From Haberlea rhodopensis (taxonomy: Eukaryota; Streptophyta; Magnoliopsida; Lamiales; Gesneriaceae), in NCBI GenBank assembly GCA_907163345.1, contig CAJQUN010000024.1, positions 4,712,001 through 4,776,000 of the forward strand: a stretch of 64,000 nucleotides of DNA, in the 5' to 3' direction. Numbering within the stretch: the stretch's first letter is position 1; each line of letters begins with the position of its first letter. This document shows positions 46,507 to 60,078 of this stretch, piece by piece. Both the position numbers and the translations under genes were made by a program. Below the pieces are notes generated by a model that was not told where the DNA came from, searched no databases, and worked only from the letters and a program-made list of their open reading frames with translations.

Positions 46507-49500
46507 ATGGTGTCGAAGAAGAGGTTGGATAATAAGTTTAATGGCTTCCAAGTTCCAGTTATTCCTAGAGCTCCTAGATCGATTCGGGTAACTTTAGTTC
46601 TAAATCATGTGCTTTATGCCATCATATTATTGTACATGCATACAAGTGTTTCATATTTGTTTTGTACCTCTAGAGGAGAGGCCGCACATGCAAGAAATTG
46701 GTGGAAGACAATGAACTTTGCCCCTTTGAACTACTTGCAGCTGTAGCTGGAAAGTTATTGCAGGAGAGTGAAAGCTCTGCTTGCAGTAATGCAGACGAAG
46801 GGAAAGTGCAGCTTGGAATTGGTCGAGATGGTTTTGTTAAGGGACAGCATGGTAACCCTCTGAAATCAGAGGGCTTTGGCCATGGAAGTTCTGCTGAGAG
46901 TGCATTTGTTCCGGAAGTTTCTGTTCAGGAGTGTAATCTCTTGTCCAATTTGGAGGGATTTCCATCTGAGGCTCCCATTTTGGAATGCTCTTCTTTACAT
47001 GCAAGTTCGGGTTTCCTTAAGAATGTTGATTCAGATATTAAACCAGGATTCTGTGAGGGCAAGACTGATGATAGGTTTGATAACAAAATGGAGAATGGAC
47101 CAGAATTGCAGTCAGAGGATAACAAAAATCATTTTAGCAAAGTATATGTGGCTAACACATCAATTGTAAAGGATCCAGCTGCAGAATCTGTGAATACTAA
47201 TGTACTGATTAATTCAGATAGTATTGTACAGTTGCCCTTGTACAGGGACCCCGTCACTGGGGCTTTCTTAAGTCACCACTGGAATAATGTAAAGTTAGGG
47301 AATAGTGATGATGACGAATATTCTTTTGGGTGCAATAAATCTAGCACCAAGATTAGGTCCTTTAGGCCACAACCATGGAGTGGAAATCGTAGGATAAGGA
47401 AGATGCTGACATCCAAATACTGGAAAGTAGCTCCAAAACTGAAGGATTGTGATGTTTATAGCTCTAGTAAGTGGAATTGAAATATCTGTATTATTTAAAG
47501 TAGTTCTAAATTTCTGCATTTTTATGATCTGCGCATGAAATTTATATCCTACTCCCACCAACATAATATTTGTTATCAGGTGAGAGAATGAGGTCCTTCT
47601 ACAGATACAGGAAGAACATTTATGCACGAGAAAGGTGTCATAGAGCACCATTTAAGAAAAGGAAATTGTTTGATCACCGCTTCACCGTTGCATATGATCA
47701 GGAGGCCAGCAGTGAAAGTATCTCCGGTTCTCCTGAAAAGCGAGGTCCTCTGTCATTTCGTTTTACTGTATTATCTTGTTCTGTTTTTAGCTATGTTTCT
47801 GAGGCATCACTGTAATATGTTGCAGAAACTGGACTGCCAGCCACAGTTAAAGGTCACCGAAAAGTGAAGGATCCTCGTGGTACCAGAAATTTGACCACAA
47901 AATTCATGGATTCCTTTTCTAGCTTGATCTGTGTTTGGTACATAAGTTCTTATGGATTTTTTTTCTCTCTTCATTCAGTGAAATTTAGCATCAAGTCTTT
48001 CAGGGTGCCAGAACTTTATATTGAAGTCCCTGAAACTACAACTGTTGGTTTTCTGAAGGTTTGCCATTTCTCATTTTTCACTGATACATACAACAAATAG
48101 TATCTTTATTCTTGTGTATGGGCAACACATTAGCATTTTTTCACGTGATTTTACGAGACATGTCATCTTGGTGTGAGTTACAAGTGGCGATAGCACTCAT
48201 TTAAATCGAATGAGTGGTAGAGATTTTATTCCTGCATGGCAATATGCTTAGGAAATTTGATTCACAGAAGCTAAACTATCGGGGCTCTCTGCATTTTTTT
48301 GCTCAGAGAACTGTGTTGGAGGCTGTTACTACGATACTTGGTGGTGAAATACGAGTAGGGGTGGTTCTTCAAGGAAAGAAGGTCCGAGATGAGAATAGAA
48401 CTCTGCAGCAGGCTGGTATTTCCCAGAGTTGCAAACTTGATACCCTCGGTTTTACATTAGAGCCAAGTTTTACAAATCTTTCGTCGTCCATGACTCCAAA
48501 GAAACTTCCCCTAGCATTGACATGTGATGCTGATCAACAATTACCTAGGTATTATGATATTTTCAGTTTACTGGAGTTGACTCTCCAATTATCTTTTTGG
48601 ATTGAGAAATGATGCTGTTGCGCTAGGTTTAACTCTACTTCATGATATTTGTTGAATTGATTTCCATTTCTTGGTGGACCTGTTAATCATGTATCAATCT
48701 CCAGGTCTCCCGCGACCGCAGAGTTTGGTTCAGGGATTTCGAATGCATCAGATCTTCCAGTTGTTACTAAGTTGGATAATGATGTTGATAACAGAAAGTC
48801 TATCCCCTCCCCAGAGACCCCTACTAACGCACTAACAGATGGTTCAATTCTCGATTCGAAGGCAGTGGTTCCAGTCGATCCAATGAATGTGGAATCCCTA
48901 GCATTAGTTCCAGTGGATCCGAAACTTAAAAGTGGAGAAGTTTCACAGCGCAGAACCAGGAGACCGTTTTCTGTATCAGAGGTGGAAGCCCTGGTTGAAG
49001 CAGTTGAAAATCTTGGGACGGGAAGGTAAGAACTTTATAGATGATCTTGGAGCATGTGAAGTATAGACTGTTGAGGATATTTATGGATATCCTTTTTTCT
49101 TCCTATATTTCAATGACATATATTGGATCTGTAATTACACTTCATTGTGCAGGTGGCGCGATGTTAAAAAGCATGCTTTTGAGAATGCAGATCATAGAAC
49201 CTATGTTGATCTGAAGGTAGGAAATGTATCTGTCATATCATCTGAATGCTATTCCTGTTTGAAAATTTATTCCTCTTCCACAAGTATACTTTCTTGATTT
49301 AGGATCTAAGTTATCCTTGTTGTTTAGTTTTGAGAGTGCTTTCATCAGTTTTAAATTCCATTAAAGATCCACCTTTTTAGGAGATGATCTGCCTAATGTT
49401 ATCTGTATTCACATGCTTATAGGTGTATAATAACCCAAAGAATCTTTTGTTGAGTGCTATGATTTCATTAAAAGCTAAAGAATCTGTCACATGGATTGAT

Positions 49501-49792
49501 ACATAGATTCTAAGCAATAAGTTATAAATCATGCAAATAAATAAATCAAACTTTTGACCATGTGATGAAAAGTTTATTGTTTATGCAGGACAAATGGAAA
49601 ACCTTAGTTCACACGGCAAGCATATCCCCTCAGCAAAGACGGGGCGAACCGGTGCCACAGGAGCTCTTAAACCGAGTCTTATCCGCCCACAGTCACTGGT
49701 CTCAGCATCATTGTAAGCAACAGCATGGAAAGAATTCGATGGAACATCTTAAAATTGTCGATGATATCCGTGGTGAAATCGTCGGGGCATGA
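46507..49792 (+). CDS. Telomere-repeat-binding protein, TRP1/TRFL-type
   Basis: Nine exons: 46507-46587, 46674-47466, 47580-47744, 47826-47879, 47979-48058, 48307-48548, 48705-49025, 49153-49216, 49589-49792. They join in frame to 667 residues. The N-terminus MVSKKRLDNKFNGFQVP and CPFELLAAVAGKLLQES is conserved in plant double-strand telomere-binding proteins. A ubiquitin-like fold spans about 365-450 (VKFSIKSFRVPELYIEVPET, GVVLQGKKVRDENRTL). The C-terminal Myb domain starts RRTRRPFSVSEVEALVEAVE and continues GRWRDVKKHAF and DLKDKWKTLVH. It includes the plant Myb-extension helix (PQELLNRVLSAHSHW) needed to bind TTTAGGG repeats. It acts in the nucleus at telomeres. The 47879-47979 intron reads open in one frame, so naive gene finders may skip it. 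No disabling change seen. Confidence 0.92.
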
Positions 49793-51198
49793 AGAGTTTG
49801 AACCTCCTGGTTGTGAAAATGTATAAAATTTCTCTACTTTTTTTTATAGGAAAATGATAACTACTGAACTGTAAAAAAAAATGTGATTTATTTTCTTTGA
49901 TTGTAGTATTCTTCTCGTAGTCACTGATTTGTCTTTGGTTAGACCGGCTCTTTGTAAATGGTTGGTGGAATAAAGGTGTTTTATTGAAATTAAAATGTTG
50001 TGTATGTGTTTAAACTTTGAAACAATAGTAAACAAGCAAATGATTTACTTGTGCTTGTGAAGTTTCCTTGTTAATTTCCTTTATTCTATGAAATTAATGG
50101 CAAAGACTAGAATTTCTGAACAAGAAATTTGGAAATACTTGTAATAAAGAGTATTTACTAAGAGATGATTGCGACTACATATCATCCATATATTCCAATT
50201 ATCAAACATCATATGATTCTGCAATTATCATGTTGTTATAATTAAAGTAAAGCAAGATGGAATGTTGTCCATACATATAGCAGTTTAGATAATTTTGTCT
50301 TAAATATTACTTTTATAAATTAATCGACATTAATTTAAAGTTGGTTTAATAATTGGTCTCTCTCATGTTTTATAGCTAATAAATCAAATAATTAAATGAT
50401 GTTAAGTTGCATACTCCACAATCAACTTTAGAATGAAGAAACGAACATGCAATTTACAACTCTCAAATTCATTATGGCATGTGAGTTCATATTAATTTCT
50501 CTTCCTTCCAATGGGGGATGTCATCTACTGCCCACGTTGGATCGTGGCTAGCCATCACTGTTCATTTTTATTTCAAATGGTAAGCAAAATTATTGGTCCA
50601 ACATTAATTGCTTTTTTTTTTAAATATATATGAATTTATTTATTTATTTTGAACGGAAATATCATTAACATTAAGCTAAAACAAAGTCATGAGCCACATA
50701 GTATTTAAGAAAAAAAGGGGCACATGAATTTATTATATATCGTATATGTGCATGTATTTATGATACACACACAAATATATCATGTATTTGTAAATAAATT
50801 ATAAAACTCTGCAATAAGTGTTCGAATAGCTCGTGAACACATACAAACCTTTTGAGCCAAAATCGAACTTAAGTTTTGAAAAATTCGAGCTATAATCGAG
50901 TCGAGTAAGAAAAAAAAATTAATGCTCAAATTAGATAAATTCGAGCTCGAGCTCGAATATATCTAAGCTCGAATATATCTAATTTGAGTATTAAAATTTT
51001 TTTCGAGCTCGAATAGATTATATTCGTTTATGCACTGAAATATGACTCATAAGCTGAAACATTGAGTTTTTTTATATATAAAAAAATCGCTTTTAAAACA
51101 ACGGGCCATTTACACATAATGATGAGCTACATTTCGCTTTTAAAACAAAGGAGGAGCCATAACATAGAATGACAAAAAAGCTTCTCTCGTGACATGTT
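49793..51198. other. Intergenic
   Basis: Convergent 3' flanks of TRP (+) and the pseudouridine synthase (-). At about 50880-51020 there are repeated GAGCTCGAATATATCTAA words in both orientations, a small palindromic repeat of unknown family. No gene. Confidence 0.5.
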
Positions 51199-54100
51199 CT
51201 AAACCAAATAAGAGGACATTAGATTCCAGCTAATTTTCATATGAGAAGGCATTGGCGCCACGATTCGCAGGATGTCTGGTTTTGAATCATGCTCACAGTT
51301 TTCACCGTATTTTTTGAAATTTTGCTTGTTAAGATCGATTAACTTCGCAATGTTAGGTAGCACCATTTCCCTGCAATGCAAATGCAAAAGGGGAACTTTT
51401 GATAAGACACTACCTCTTTGAACATCCAAACCTTCAGGGCGCCTCAATTTATATGGTTCTCCGGTGTTCGGCTCAAAATCAACTCTAGGCATTTGCTTCC
51501 ATCTTCTGTGGACAAACCAACCATACTTGTAGTCACCAACTATTGGAGTGCCAAGAGCCTCAGCACAATGCACTCGAAGCTGCAAAAGTAACCGAGTGGC
51601 AGATTACTCGAGGTGCATTTGTATCGAAGAAAATGAGCAAAGCATTTCAAAATCATGATAATGTAAATTTATCCCACTTGTTGGATGATTTTGAGCGCCT
51701 ACAAATTTTATCAGATAGCATTTTAAGCTATTCTTGCATTCGACAAAAAGCATATCAAATCCTCAAACATTCGGATTATCGAAATCACAGTTGTTTATGT
51801 AAATCAAGTTCACCCAATCTTATATGACTAAGGCATTTTAATAAAGTAGATGATATATCTTACAAAAATAGAGGGCTTCCTGTTACGAAGCTGTCTTTTA
51901 CAATCATTGATCAACAGTTCATTTTTCCTTCTTTTAAAATAAAGATAATTTGCAACATCAATAAATGTCCTATAGGCAAGATAAGTAGCGTTCTTCACTG
52001 CTGTCAAACTGATATTGCCTCATAATTATTGACAATACTATCTCCCATGAACAGGTAGCCTAGTTCATCCAATCTTATATATACTAAAGGCATTTTAATA
52101 AAGTAGATGATATATCTTACAAAATAGAGGGCTTCCTGTTACGAAGCTGTCTTTTACAATCATTGATCAACAGTTCATTTTTCCTTCTTTTAAAATAAAG
52201 ATAATTTGCAACATCAATAAATGTCCTATAGGCAAGATAAGTAGCGTTCTTCACTGCTGTCAAACTGATATTGCCTCATAATTATTGACAATACTATCTC
52301 CCATGAACAGGTAGCCTTCTAAAACTGCTATTTTGGTGTGATTCAACTTCAATAGGATTTGTTGACCCAGTTAAAATACCAGTAGGAACAAATAATCATT
52401 TCCAAATAATTAAAAAAGAATGGAATAGATCTAGAACCAGTGTTTTGGGACAAAGTTGTCGTAACAGCAAGAGAGCAAAAATTTTGACACACAATTTGTA
52501 CACTTTTGGAGAAGCAATGCCTACTTTTTGACCTTTGTAAATTGATGCATAGGAGGATTTTGAACTTCAGAGTCACAGCTTAAGGGTTTAGCGAAAGTAT
52601 TTTGATCAGGGCCAGGCCTACTTTATAAAAGCAGGAAGAATATTTTCATATGTCAAAGCTTATATCAGAAAATTTCAAATCTTGGGGAGGCCAAGACATT
52701 TAGTAATGCCCCACCATAAATTTGACCTTGAGAGAAACGTGCTTCAACATGTTATCTGAATAACAATGTCAGCTCTTACGAATAGTTCTGAAATAAATTA
52801 GATCTATTCATTAAACATAGTTCATCCTCCATACCAGAATTAAAACACCATAGAGTCAATTGGGTCAGAAATAAAACATGTAAATGCGGTGTTATTGCAG
52901 AATGTTTATCAATTGGAGTGTGATTCTCAAATACCCCAAGTAGGAAAAAGATAACTTTCTTTTTGGAACCTGATGTTTGCAACTTGTATGTGGGCACAAC
53001 TCAATCCAAGAGCATCCATTGATCATGGGACCAAGCAGACGATATTCAGTTATTGCCTCTTGGGAAGCTTCTAAACCCGAATCATTTGCCAGAATAACCC
53101 TGTCAGTTTCCCCATCATCTACAAGTACCTGTAACAACGAACATGTGATTCTTCTTATCATATATACCCAACATTCAGGAGGATGCTGTCATGTTAAAGT
53201 GGCAACCTTCGTCAGTGGGGCGCAGATTAAGCCTTCTGGTTGCTTAGGGGAACCTATGACCAATGCCCAATATCTCTGATAGACTGTCTTACTAGCACCA
53301 TTCCAAGCCTTGAATCAAGCAGGTCAGAGAGGAATAAATAGGAAGTTCAAGGTATTAATTATAAATCGAATGAGAGAGAATACTCAGTAAAACTCCCCAT
53401 ATTGCTACTATGGAGTAAGGTGCATGTAACTGTGGAAAAATCAACCACCAGCAACTTTATATTATATGCCGGAAGCTTTGATTCAATAGGAGTACCTTAA
53501 ACACGGAGTCTGCATTTCGGACATCGTTGAACAACTGTTGAAGAGAGGAGATGCTCTCCTTCGTCCTTCCAAATAGCAGGAGGCCACTACTCTCTCTGTC
53601 AAGACGATGCACCTAAAAGTGAAGGTAATTAAGAATTGACAAACTTAAAATTACAAAACATGGAATTAGCATAATATATAACATAAACCACCAAATACTA
53701 CTTTCAGCCTTCAGGATAATAATGTGAAATTTAATTGAACAGCATTGCATCATGCAGCAAAGAAAAAGACGGTAACTCACCAACTTTGGGCCATCATCAT
53801 AATCATATGATAATGCTGCAGCTGCCAACGCGTCCATGCTGTTATGAACAGGCAGGTTTCCCTAATTACATGTCATGCAACATGCATTAACAACTCAAAA
53901 GTAAAAGAGCATAAAAAAACAAATTGAAAGAAAATGTGGTTCATAAAGTCAAGGATGCTAACCTTTACTGGCAGTTTAGGAGGTTTGTTTAACACTAATA
54001 CAGCAGAGTCCTGAAATTTTGAAGCAACAAAATCAACAATATAGATAGCCAACATCGTGATACTTCAGCAAAGTGGTAATTTAAACATAATTAGGCCACT

Positions 54101-55485
54101 AGGCATCCACCATACCACAAAGTATAGCCACAGTAACAGGAAAACCATATCTGGCTAAGAGAACTGGATAGAGTACACTGAAAAGGTGTTTTTCTCTTTT
54201 CTCTCATTGTAATTGTTTGTCATACAAGAGAATGAATTAACATATTAAAAGCCATCAGAGTGCCTTTCCTAGTCTGTACATCCACGATGTTGCAACTATG
54301 TTTGTCTCACATTTAACTAGAAGACATAAAACAAATATTATTAATCAACAACATGCCTTGTACTTCACAATTCTTCGCAAGTAGTCAATCTCATCAGCAT
54401 TTGGATACAATGTTCCGCTGGGAATAACATCAAATCTCTTGGAAATTTTACTTTCAGCAATTGAAACAGGCACGGAAATTCTAGCATCCACCTCCATGAC
54501 CTCATTATGTCTAATCTGCACATTCACTAATACAACTGAAAAATGACTAACGGCATGGTGTTGAAACTCAAAGAATAAAAAAATATAATGGAAATGAAAA
54601 TATAAGATTTCCACCACCCAATAATTGTCTTAAAGTTACAGTTGCTTCATAAAAGCAATACTACCTTCTTTGTGAGCGTTGCTTGCCCTTTGTTGCATCC
54701 TGATGAATGGCTTGAATCAAGACATTCCATCTGCACCTGTTCAAACAAACAGAGATATCGAAACTACAATCTTCAACGTTCACCTAACTAAGATAAGTAA
54801 AGCAAATCAAGCTGCAAAACACTGCATAGCTACAAGATCTACCGTATACCTATTGTCTTTTCGTATATCTTTGTTCTAACCATTTAAAAAAGTTCACAAT
54901 CTGCTTTAAAATGCGACAAGGAATGAGAGAGAAATAAACATCAATCCAAAAGTAATAATAGATTATCATGGTAATTATGTCTCTTGAAAAGATCTTGTAT
55001 TCCCTAGGTACAGAACAAAATTATAAACAGCAAAAATACACGATATTCAGTAATTTATGGTGCAGGAAAGTTTTAGATGATCTCTGGATCAAATCGTGTA
55101 TGCTCATGCACCAAAAGAAAATCAAAAGAAAAGAGAGCCTCAGTAAAGAAATGAAAGTAACAACTCTCACGAGGCCCCGATTGAAAAGGGTTTGAATGGC
55201 ATGTGGATGAATGTCATCAAAGTAATACTTGAGCCAGCTGATGGCTGTGACATGTGTAGCCGAGGTTGATTTTCTTCCTGGCAGAGGGTGCCCCGGGAAT
55301 GGAGGCAAATATAGCAGTTGTGGAGGTTTTGAACCTTCTTTTGGTTTTGGGCGTCCCAAAAGTGATACATTATTCGACACTCTGATTATGGCCTGGGCAG
55401 AAGCCGGTGGAGGAGGATGGATCTTTGACCCATGAATGTACCGAACCACCAAGAGGTTACGGTAATTCAGGAGTTTCTTGGACAT
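51199..55485 (-). CDS. RluA-family RNA pseudouridine synthase, mitochondrial PUS3/4-like
   Basis: Nine exons: 55485-55171, 54736-54665, 54515-54357, 54010-53963, 53861-53781, 53612-53496, 53308-53207, 53128-52970, 51579-51199. All join in phase 0 to 477 residues. The enzyme converts uridine to pseudouridine in RNA. Residues 1-30 (MSKKLLNYRNLLVVRYIHG) look like a mitochondrial presequence. The catalytic motif HRLDRESSGLLLFGRT (Asp in HRLD) is intact in exon 6. DSAVLVLNKPPKLPV precedes it, and LRVHCAEALGTPIVGDYKYG follows in the last exon. An S4-like N-terminal region (LFNRGLV) is also recognisable. Intron 3 uses a GC donor (AAG followed by gcatgt). Intron 8 carries a recent tandem duplication. 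The target RNA is unknown. Confidence 0.9.
51831..52316. repeat. 257-bp tandem duplication in intron 8 of the pseudouridine synthase
   Basis: The sequence from AGGCATTTTAATAAAG (51831) to GAACAGGTAGCC (52060) repeats from 52088 to 52316 with almost no change apart from one A deletion. A few shared bases before it (CCAATCTTATAT) extend the unit to about 257. High identity implies a recent event. No coding content. Confidence 0.9.
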
Positions 55486-57790
55486 ATATGCAGCTTATTG
55501 ATTTAGCCGAATGCTGTTGAGACACCTTACGGACTTCACGGAGTCATCGCATTCAGGAGCTTTCCAGCTCATCCTTCTGGTATCTCATACTCTAAGGAAT
55601 CAAGTACAATATTGATGCAAAGTCCTGGGAAAAGAGGTTGCGAAAAATAATTAGCTGCTGGAAAAATCGGCATCCCATACACATAGTACAAAATCCAAAC
55701 CCGTACAAACCACCTCTCATTTACATCTCCGGTTGTTTATCTAGCCACATTACAACCAACATGGAATAAAAATAAAAATCTTCTCAATAAGCAACTTTTA
55801 TCCCCAACGCAAGTCCCTAACCTTCAATTAACCAATCAAACACACTCACCCTTCTTATGATTAAAACCATAAACACACAGATACACATACACTCAGTATA
55901 ATCCTACCAAAACTATGACATCAAATATCAATCATTAAAACTCACAAAACTATCATCCTAAGTAAACCTCCAAACTAACGAGTCATAAACGCTGTAAAGT
56001 GAATAGTTAGGAGAAAAAAGACCACATTCATCAAGAAGAGTGAAATCACCACAGAAATGGTGAACATGAGGAAAAACTTTTACGCGGTAGTTCAGCTCCA
56101 TCAACTGTGTCTAGGCCCTCTGAGCCCTCAAATTTGGCAAACTTGTAATTTATTACTTGCAAATTAGTCTCTTCACAGCTTTTATCATTTCAAGTTTTGC
56201 ATTTAAGTGCCAATCTTTTCTCCCCAAGTGATAGATAAAATAAATTCTTAAGCTAAACATATTAGGATGGGGAATACCGGGAAAAATCATGAAACAACAT
56301 AAGAAATAGAATAAATACTTTGTTTATTTAAAAAAATTAGTGAATATGGTGATATTTACTCATGGGATACATTATCCACAACAAATTCACATCCTACATG
56401 TTTCTATATAAGAAAACACAATAATGATTTTATGTTACATTTTGTAGGGCACTCGGTCTCATACTAACAAACATGCAAACAAAAGCGATTTAAATTTAAT
56501 TAGCTAAATTGAATTTAAAAAACATAATTATTTCTATACAATGAGACCATCCTAGCGACAAAATTCTTTAAAAACCCATAAAATAGTAATGATAATGTAA
56601 CTAATGGAAAAAACTTCAAGTTATCCATTTTATAAGTAAACAAATAAAACATAAATAAAATAAATGCATATAGACAATGCATGTGGCATAGAGTAAAATA
56701 AAATAAACCAAATAAACTAAATTTGTAAATCCCAAAAATCTATACTCCAAGTACCAACCAAGGTCTAAATCATCCATACAAAAACTTGTAAACTAAACAT
56801 GCTCGGAATCATTAACATTCTCGTCACCAACCACTTTGGTAATTTCTATATGACACCCATATTCTTACTCGTCATCAAAAAAATATTATTACGGGGAAAG
56901 CCCGTCAGGATCTCCTTATGGCACTCACTATTCAATCAACTAAACACTTTGTAGTCTCGAATTGGCAAATGGATAACCACATTCTCAATATGATATAAGA
57001 ATAAGCATAAATATGCTTAGTCCGACATGATGCTCGTGAATTACAAATAAACACATAAATGATACATCGGACTCAAATGGTCATACATAAGATCATACGA
57101 TATGAGTACTTCCAGTACATATAAACGAGCTAGCATTCCCAACTTTCAAGTGCCAGGCATGGCGAAATAAGTAGAGAGGAAATGTAACCCCTCTACATGC
57201 CATATTAACTATAATCTCATCATCAAAATCTTCTGAAGAGACATGATATATTTATCCTTGCCTGCCAATTCAATTTTATTTTTGCTTCCACTTTCTTGTT
57301 ATTCAACAAAACTAGGCGCATGATGCTGAAATACACAATATATTTTTTTCCTGAAGTATCCGATCCATGATCGAAGGACAAAATTAACGGTTAATATGCA
57401 TTCTAAGCTCTAAGATAAATTATACCTAGTTGAAATTCCTAAGAATACGTAGTAAACCAACAGAACTTCAAGATATTCAATTTTAGTGCAAAAGCTAATA
57501 TATGATCTCCATAAGCATTTATTTATGTGCCATATTTTTTGGTAATATTCAGTGATTTGGCTGAAATTCAGAATTTATCTGATCCAGAACCCAATTCTAA
57601 CCCATTCACAGCATATCACAAGAAATGTATGAATGGTAAAAACAATTCACCGAGGAAAAGCAACGAAACAAAAACAAATTTTAAGCAAAGCCACTTTCCT
57701 AACAAAAATTCAAGTCCACCAACACTTCAGAAAAAAATGCCCCCGCCAAATTCCAGCTAAAATGCTCCTCTAAACTCATAAGTTAAAAGA
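55486..57790. other. No clear gene; one coding-like segment at about 56050-56170 (-)
   Basis: Mostly AT-rich. On the minus strand, 56173 to about 56060 reads a coding-like segment (NYKFAKFEGSEGLDTVDGAELP) ending in a TGA. I do not recognise it. It might be a late exon of the small gene whose first exons lie at 57.8-58.05 kb. Confidence 0.3.
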
Positions 57791-57799
57791 AGTAACTGC

Positions 57800-58047
57800 A
57801 GCTAAGAAACGCTCGTTTAAGGATTACCAGTTATCTTATTACGGGGCCTCTGGATGATATTCCGAAAATAACTCGAGGATCGTTCTCTCCTGCCCACCTG
57901 CCGTAACACAAAAAAACACATACTACTTGAATTCCTGAACACTCAACTTAAAATATAAAGCAAGCAAGCAAAAAAATATAAAAAATTACAGAAACTAGGG
58001 TTTTTACTTTTTTGGCTTACCCAATTCGAAAATAGGAGCCGCCATTG
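57800..58047 (-). other. Possible 5' exons of an unrecognised small gene
   Basis: On the minus strand an ATG at about 58043-58045 reads MAAPIFELG into a GT donor (ggtaagcc). About 110 bases further an acceptor (ggcag) opens an exon with a donor at the end (ACTGgtaatc). In one frame the exon reads VGRRERSSSYFRNIIQRP. The splice sites look genuine, but the phase between the two exons does not fix one frame, and I do not recognise the product. It may be a small protein gene or a non-coding 5' leader, separate from the pseudouridine synthase. Confidence 0.3.
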
Positions 58048-59123
58048 TCGATAACGATAGGGTGGTTTGAAGGAAAAGTACTCTAGGAAAGACACAATCG
58101 AGCCAGACCGGTGCCTATGCCAGACCGGTTATTGAGTGGACGGTTCATCTTACAAGATATATTGCATTTGTGTCATTGCATGCTCTCTCGATGAATGATG
58201 GATGCACCACAACACATAATATATCGGGTAGTGATAAAAAAAAAAATACCAATTGATTGATATTTATTTAGCAATACTATGTTTGATGTAGGTTATTTGA
58301 TTTTGAATAAATTTAATGAATCTATTGATAAAATTATGGGATGATTAGAAAAAAGAAATAACACATTTGTTTATTGATGCATTTTTTATATATTAAAAAA
58401 TGAAACATTGGACAATTCCCTTCAATTAATGTGCAGTCCCCAAGCCAATTAAGTTTGACAAATTTATTGTTCGACCATTCACAATGTACCTCTCTTGTCC
58501 AGTACTAGAATGAATTGATTTGTTATTATTTTTGTTTTTATAAGAAAAATATAATATTAATATTACGAGTATAGAGAGTACTCAAACTAACTTACAAGAA
58601 ATAGTAAAGGAAAAGGGAAGAAAGAGAAACGAGAAAAATAAGTAAAGCACAATACAGACTAATCAACAAAACCAACAATAAAACTAAACAAATAGATCAA
58701 CTACCCACAATATAACTCTGGACCAGCCAATAAGATCCCTGCATCATCCTAACGTGATAAAAAGCTCAGCATCCTACCAAGTCCAAAAGCTCAAAGTATC
58801 ACAACTGAAAAAACAACCGAATCTACACCTTTGGACATCCTTGCGCAATTCCCGGTGAACATCATCTTCGCTATCTGTTATAACAGTTAAGGGCACCCCA
58901 CGCAGCAAAACAAGACGAGAAATCCATATTCTTAGATTTTAGCAAATCCCCCCAGAAGTCAAATCACAACAGCAGAACAGAAACAAATAACCATTGGATC
59001 AAACACGAACTAGCCATGCACGTACACGAGAGACTTGATGCCCTCTCCAAACACTATACAGAACAAATTTTAGCACTCTCAGATCTCTATTACCAAGAAA
59101 ACATCCGAAAAATGGACCAAAAC
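58048..59123. other. Intergenic
   Basis: No gene recognised. The sequence upstream of the long terminal repeat at 59124 is A-rich at 58540-58700. Confidence 0.45.
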
Positions 59124-59451
59124 TGTGATGTCCGGGATTATGGTGTTAATCCCGGTGTGGTATTAATCCTTGATGGATTTTTAATTGTGGCAAATAGGAA
59201 TTAATTGCGGTTTGGCATCTCCCGAGGTTGTTAAATCGGGCATTTGGGATCGTTGGATCCAATGGATGAGATTGTATTCTCATTTTGGTGAAAAACCTAT
59301 GAGTTGGGTTTTTAGTGGGACTTGGTGTCCGAGGTGCCTTATGTTGGGGCCAGTCTGGGGATTTGATGTTCGAGAGAGAGCTTTTGAAAACAGATGATTT
59401 TTAAGGAATCATGATGTATTTGTGGAAGTATTGGTATTCTGGGGCATTTTT

Positions 59452-59462
59452 GCTATATATAC
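59452..59462 (+). promoter_or_regulatory. LTR TATA box
   Basis: CTATATATACC lies about 330 bases into the putative LTR, followed by a C/T-rich tract at about 59495-59570. It is a likely start region for the element's transcript. Confidence 0.45.
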
Positions 59463-59862
59463 CAGTTGGACTTGGGATTCCGTCATTTTGGAATCCACCC
59501 CATTCCTCTCCTCTCCCTCTCTCTCTCGCCCCTCTCACCCCCAAACCCTTTCCCCTTTTTTTTCCTTTGATGAGCAAATCGGTGGAGGCTCGTCCTAAGA
59601 GCCGGATTTCTCGAAGATAAGTTGGTAAGTTTCTTCCCCTCGACTTTGTCTTCGATTTGATAGCGATCTTCTTGGTTTTTGGTTATGTTTTGGTGGGTTT
59701 TGAATTTGGGGAGTTTTGGGTTAAAATCCATAATGTTGATTTCAGTGTTTTCATGGGTTTAATTGTTGTATTTGAGGTGTTGAGGTTGTATGGGGTGTTG
59801 GTTTGGAGTTGGGTGTGAAAAACACCATTAAAACTCAAGTTTTTCGGAAAAATCGCAGTCCG

Positions 59863-60078
59863 CGATCGATCTTGGCGAGGCGCCGATCGATCGCGACATG
59901 CTACTGGATTTGGGAAGGCGATGAGCAGTAGCGGCGATCGATCGCGAGAAGTGGGCGATCGATCGCGAGGGCCTTGGCGATCGATCGCGAGATATGGCGA
60001 TCGATCGCGGCTTGTTTATTTTCGGGCAGTAGGGTATGGCGATCGATCGCGGCTTGGCGCCGATCGATCGCGGCCCTG
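59863..60078. repeat. Cluster of GCGATCGATCGCG palindromes
   Basis: The 12-base palindrome CGATCGATCG core, usually as GGCGATCGATCGCG, occurs at least seven times in about 215 bases, separated by unlike spacers of 8-40 bases. Both strands read the same. It lies inside the putative LTR. Confidence 0.85.

Noticed and set aside
58550..58900. LINE or SINE remnant
   Set aside because: A faintly coding-like minus-strand stretch (EDDVHRELRKDVQR) is not enough to name a family, and no tail or target duplication was seen.
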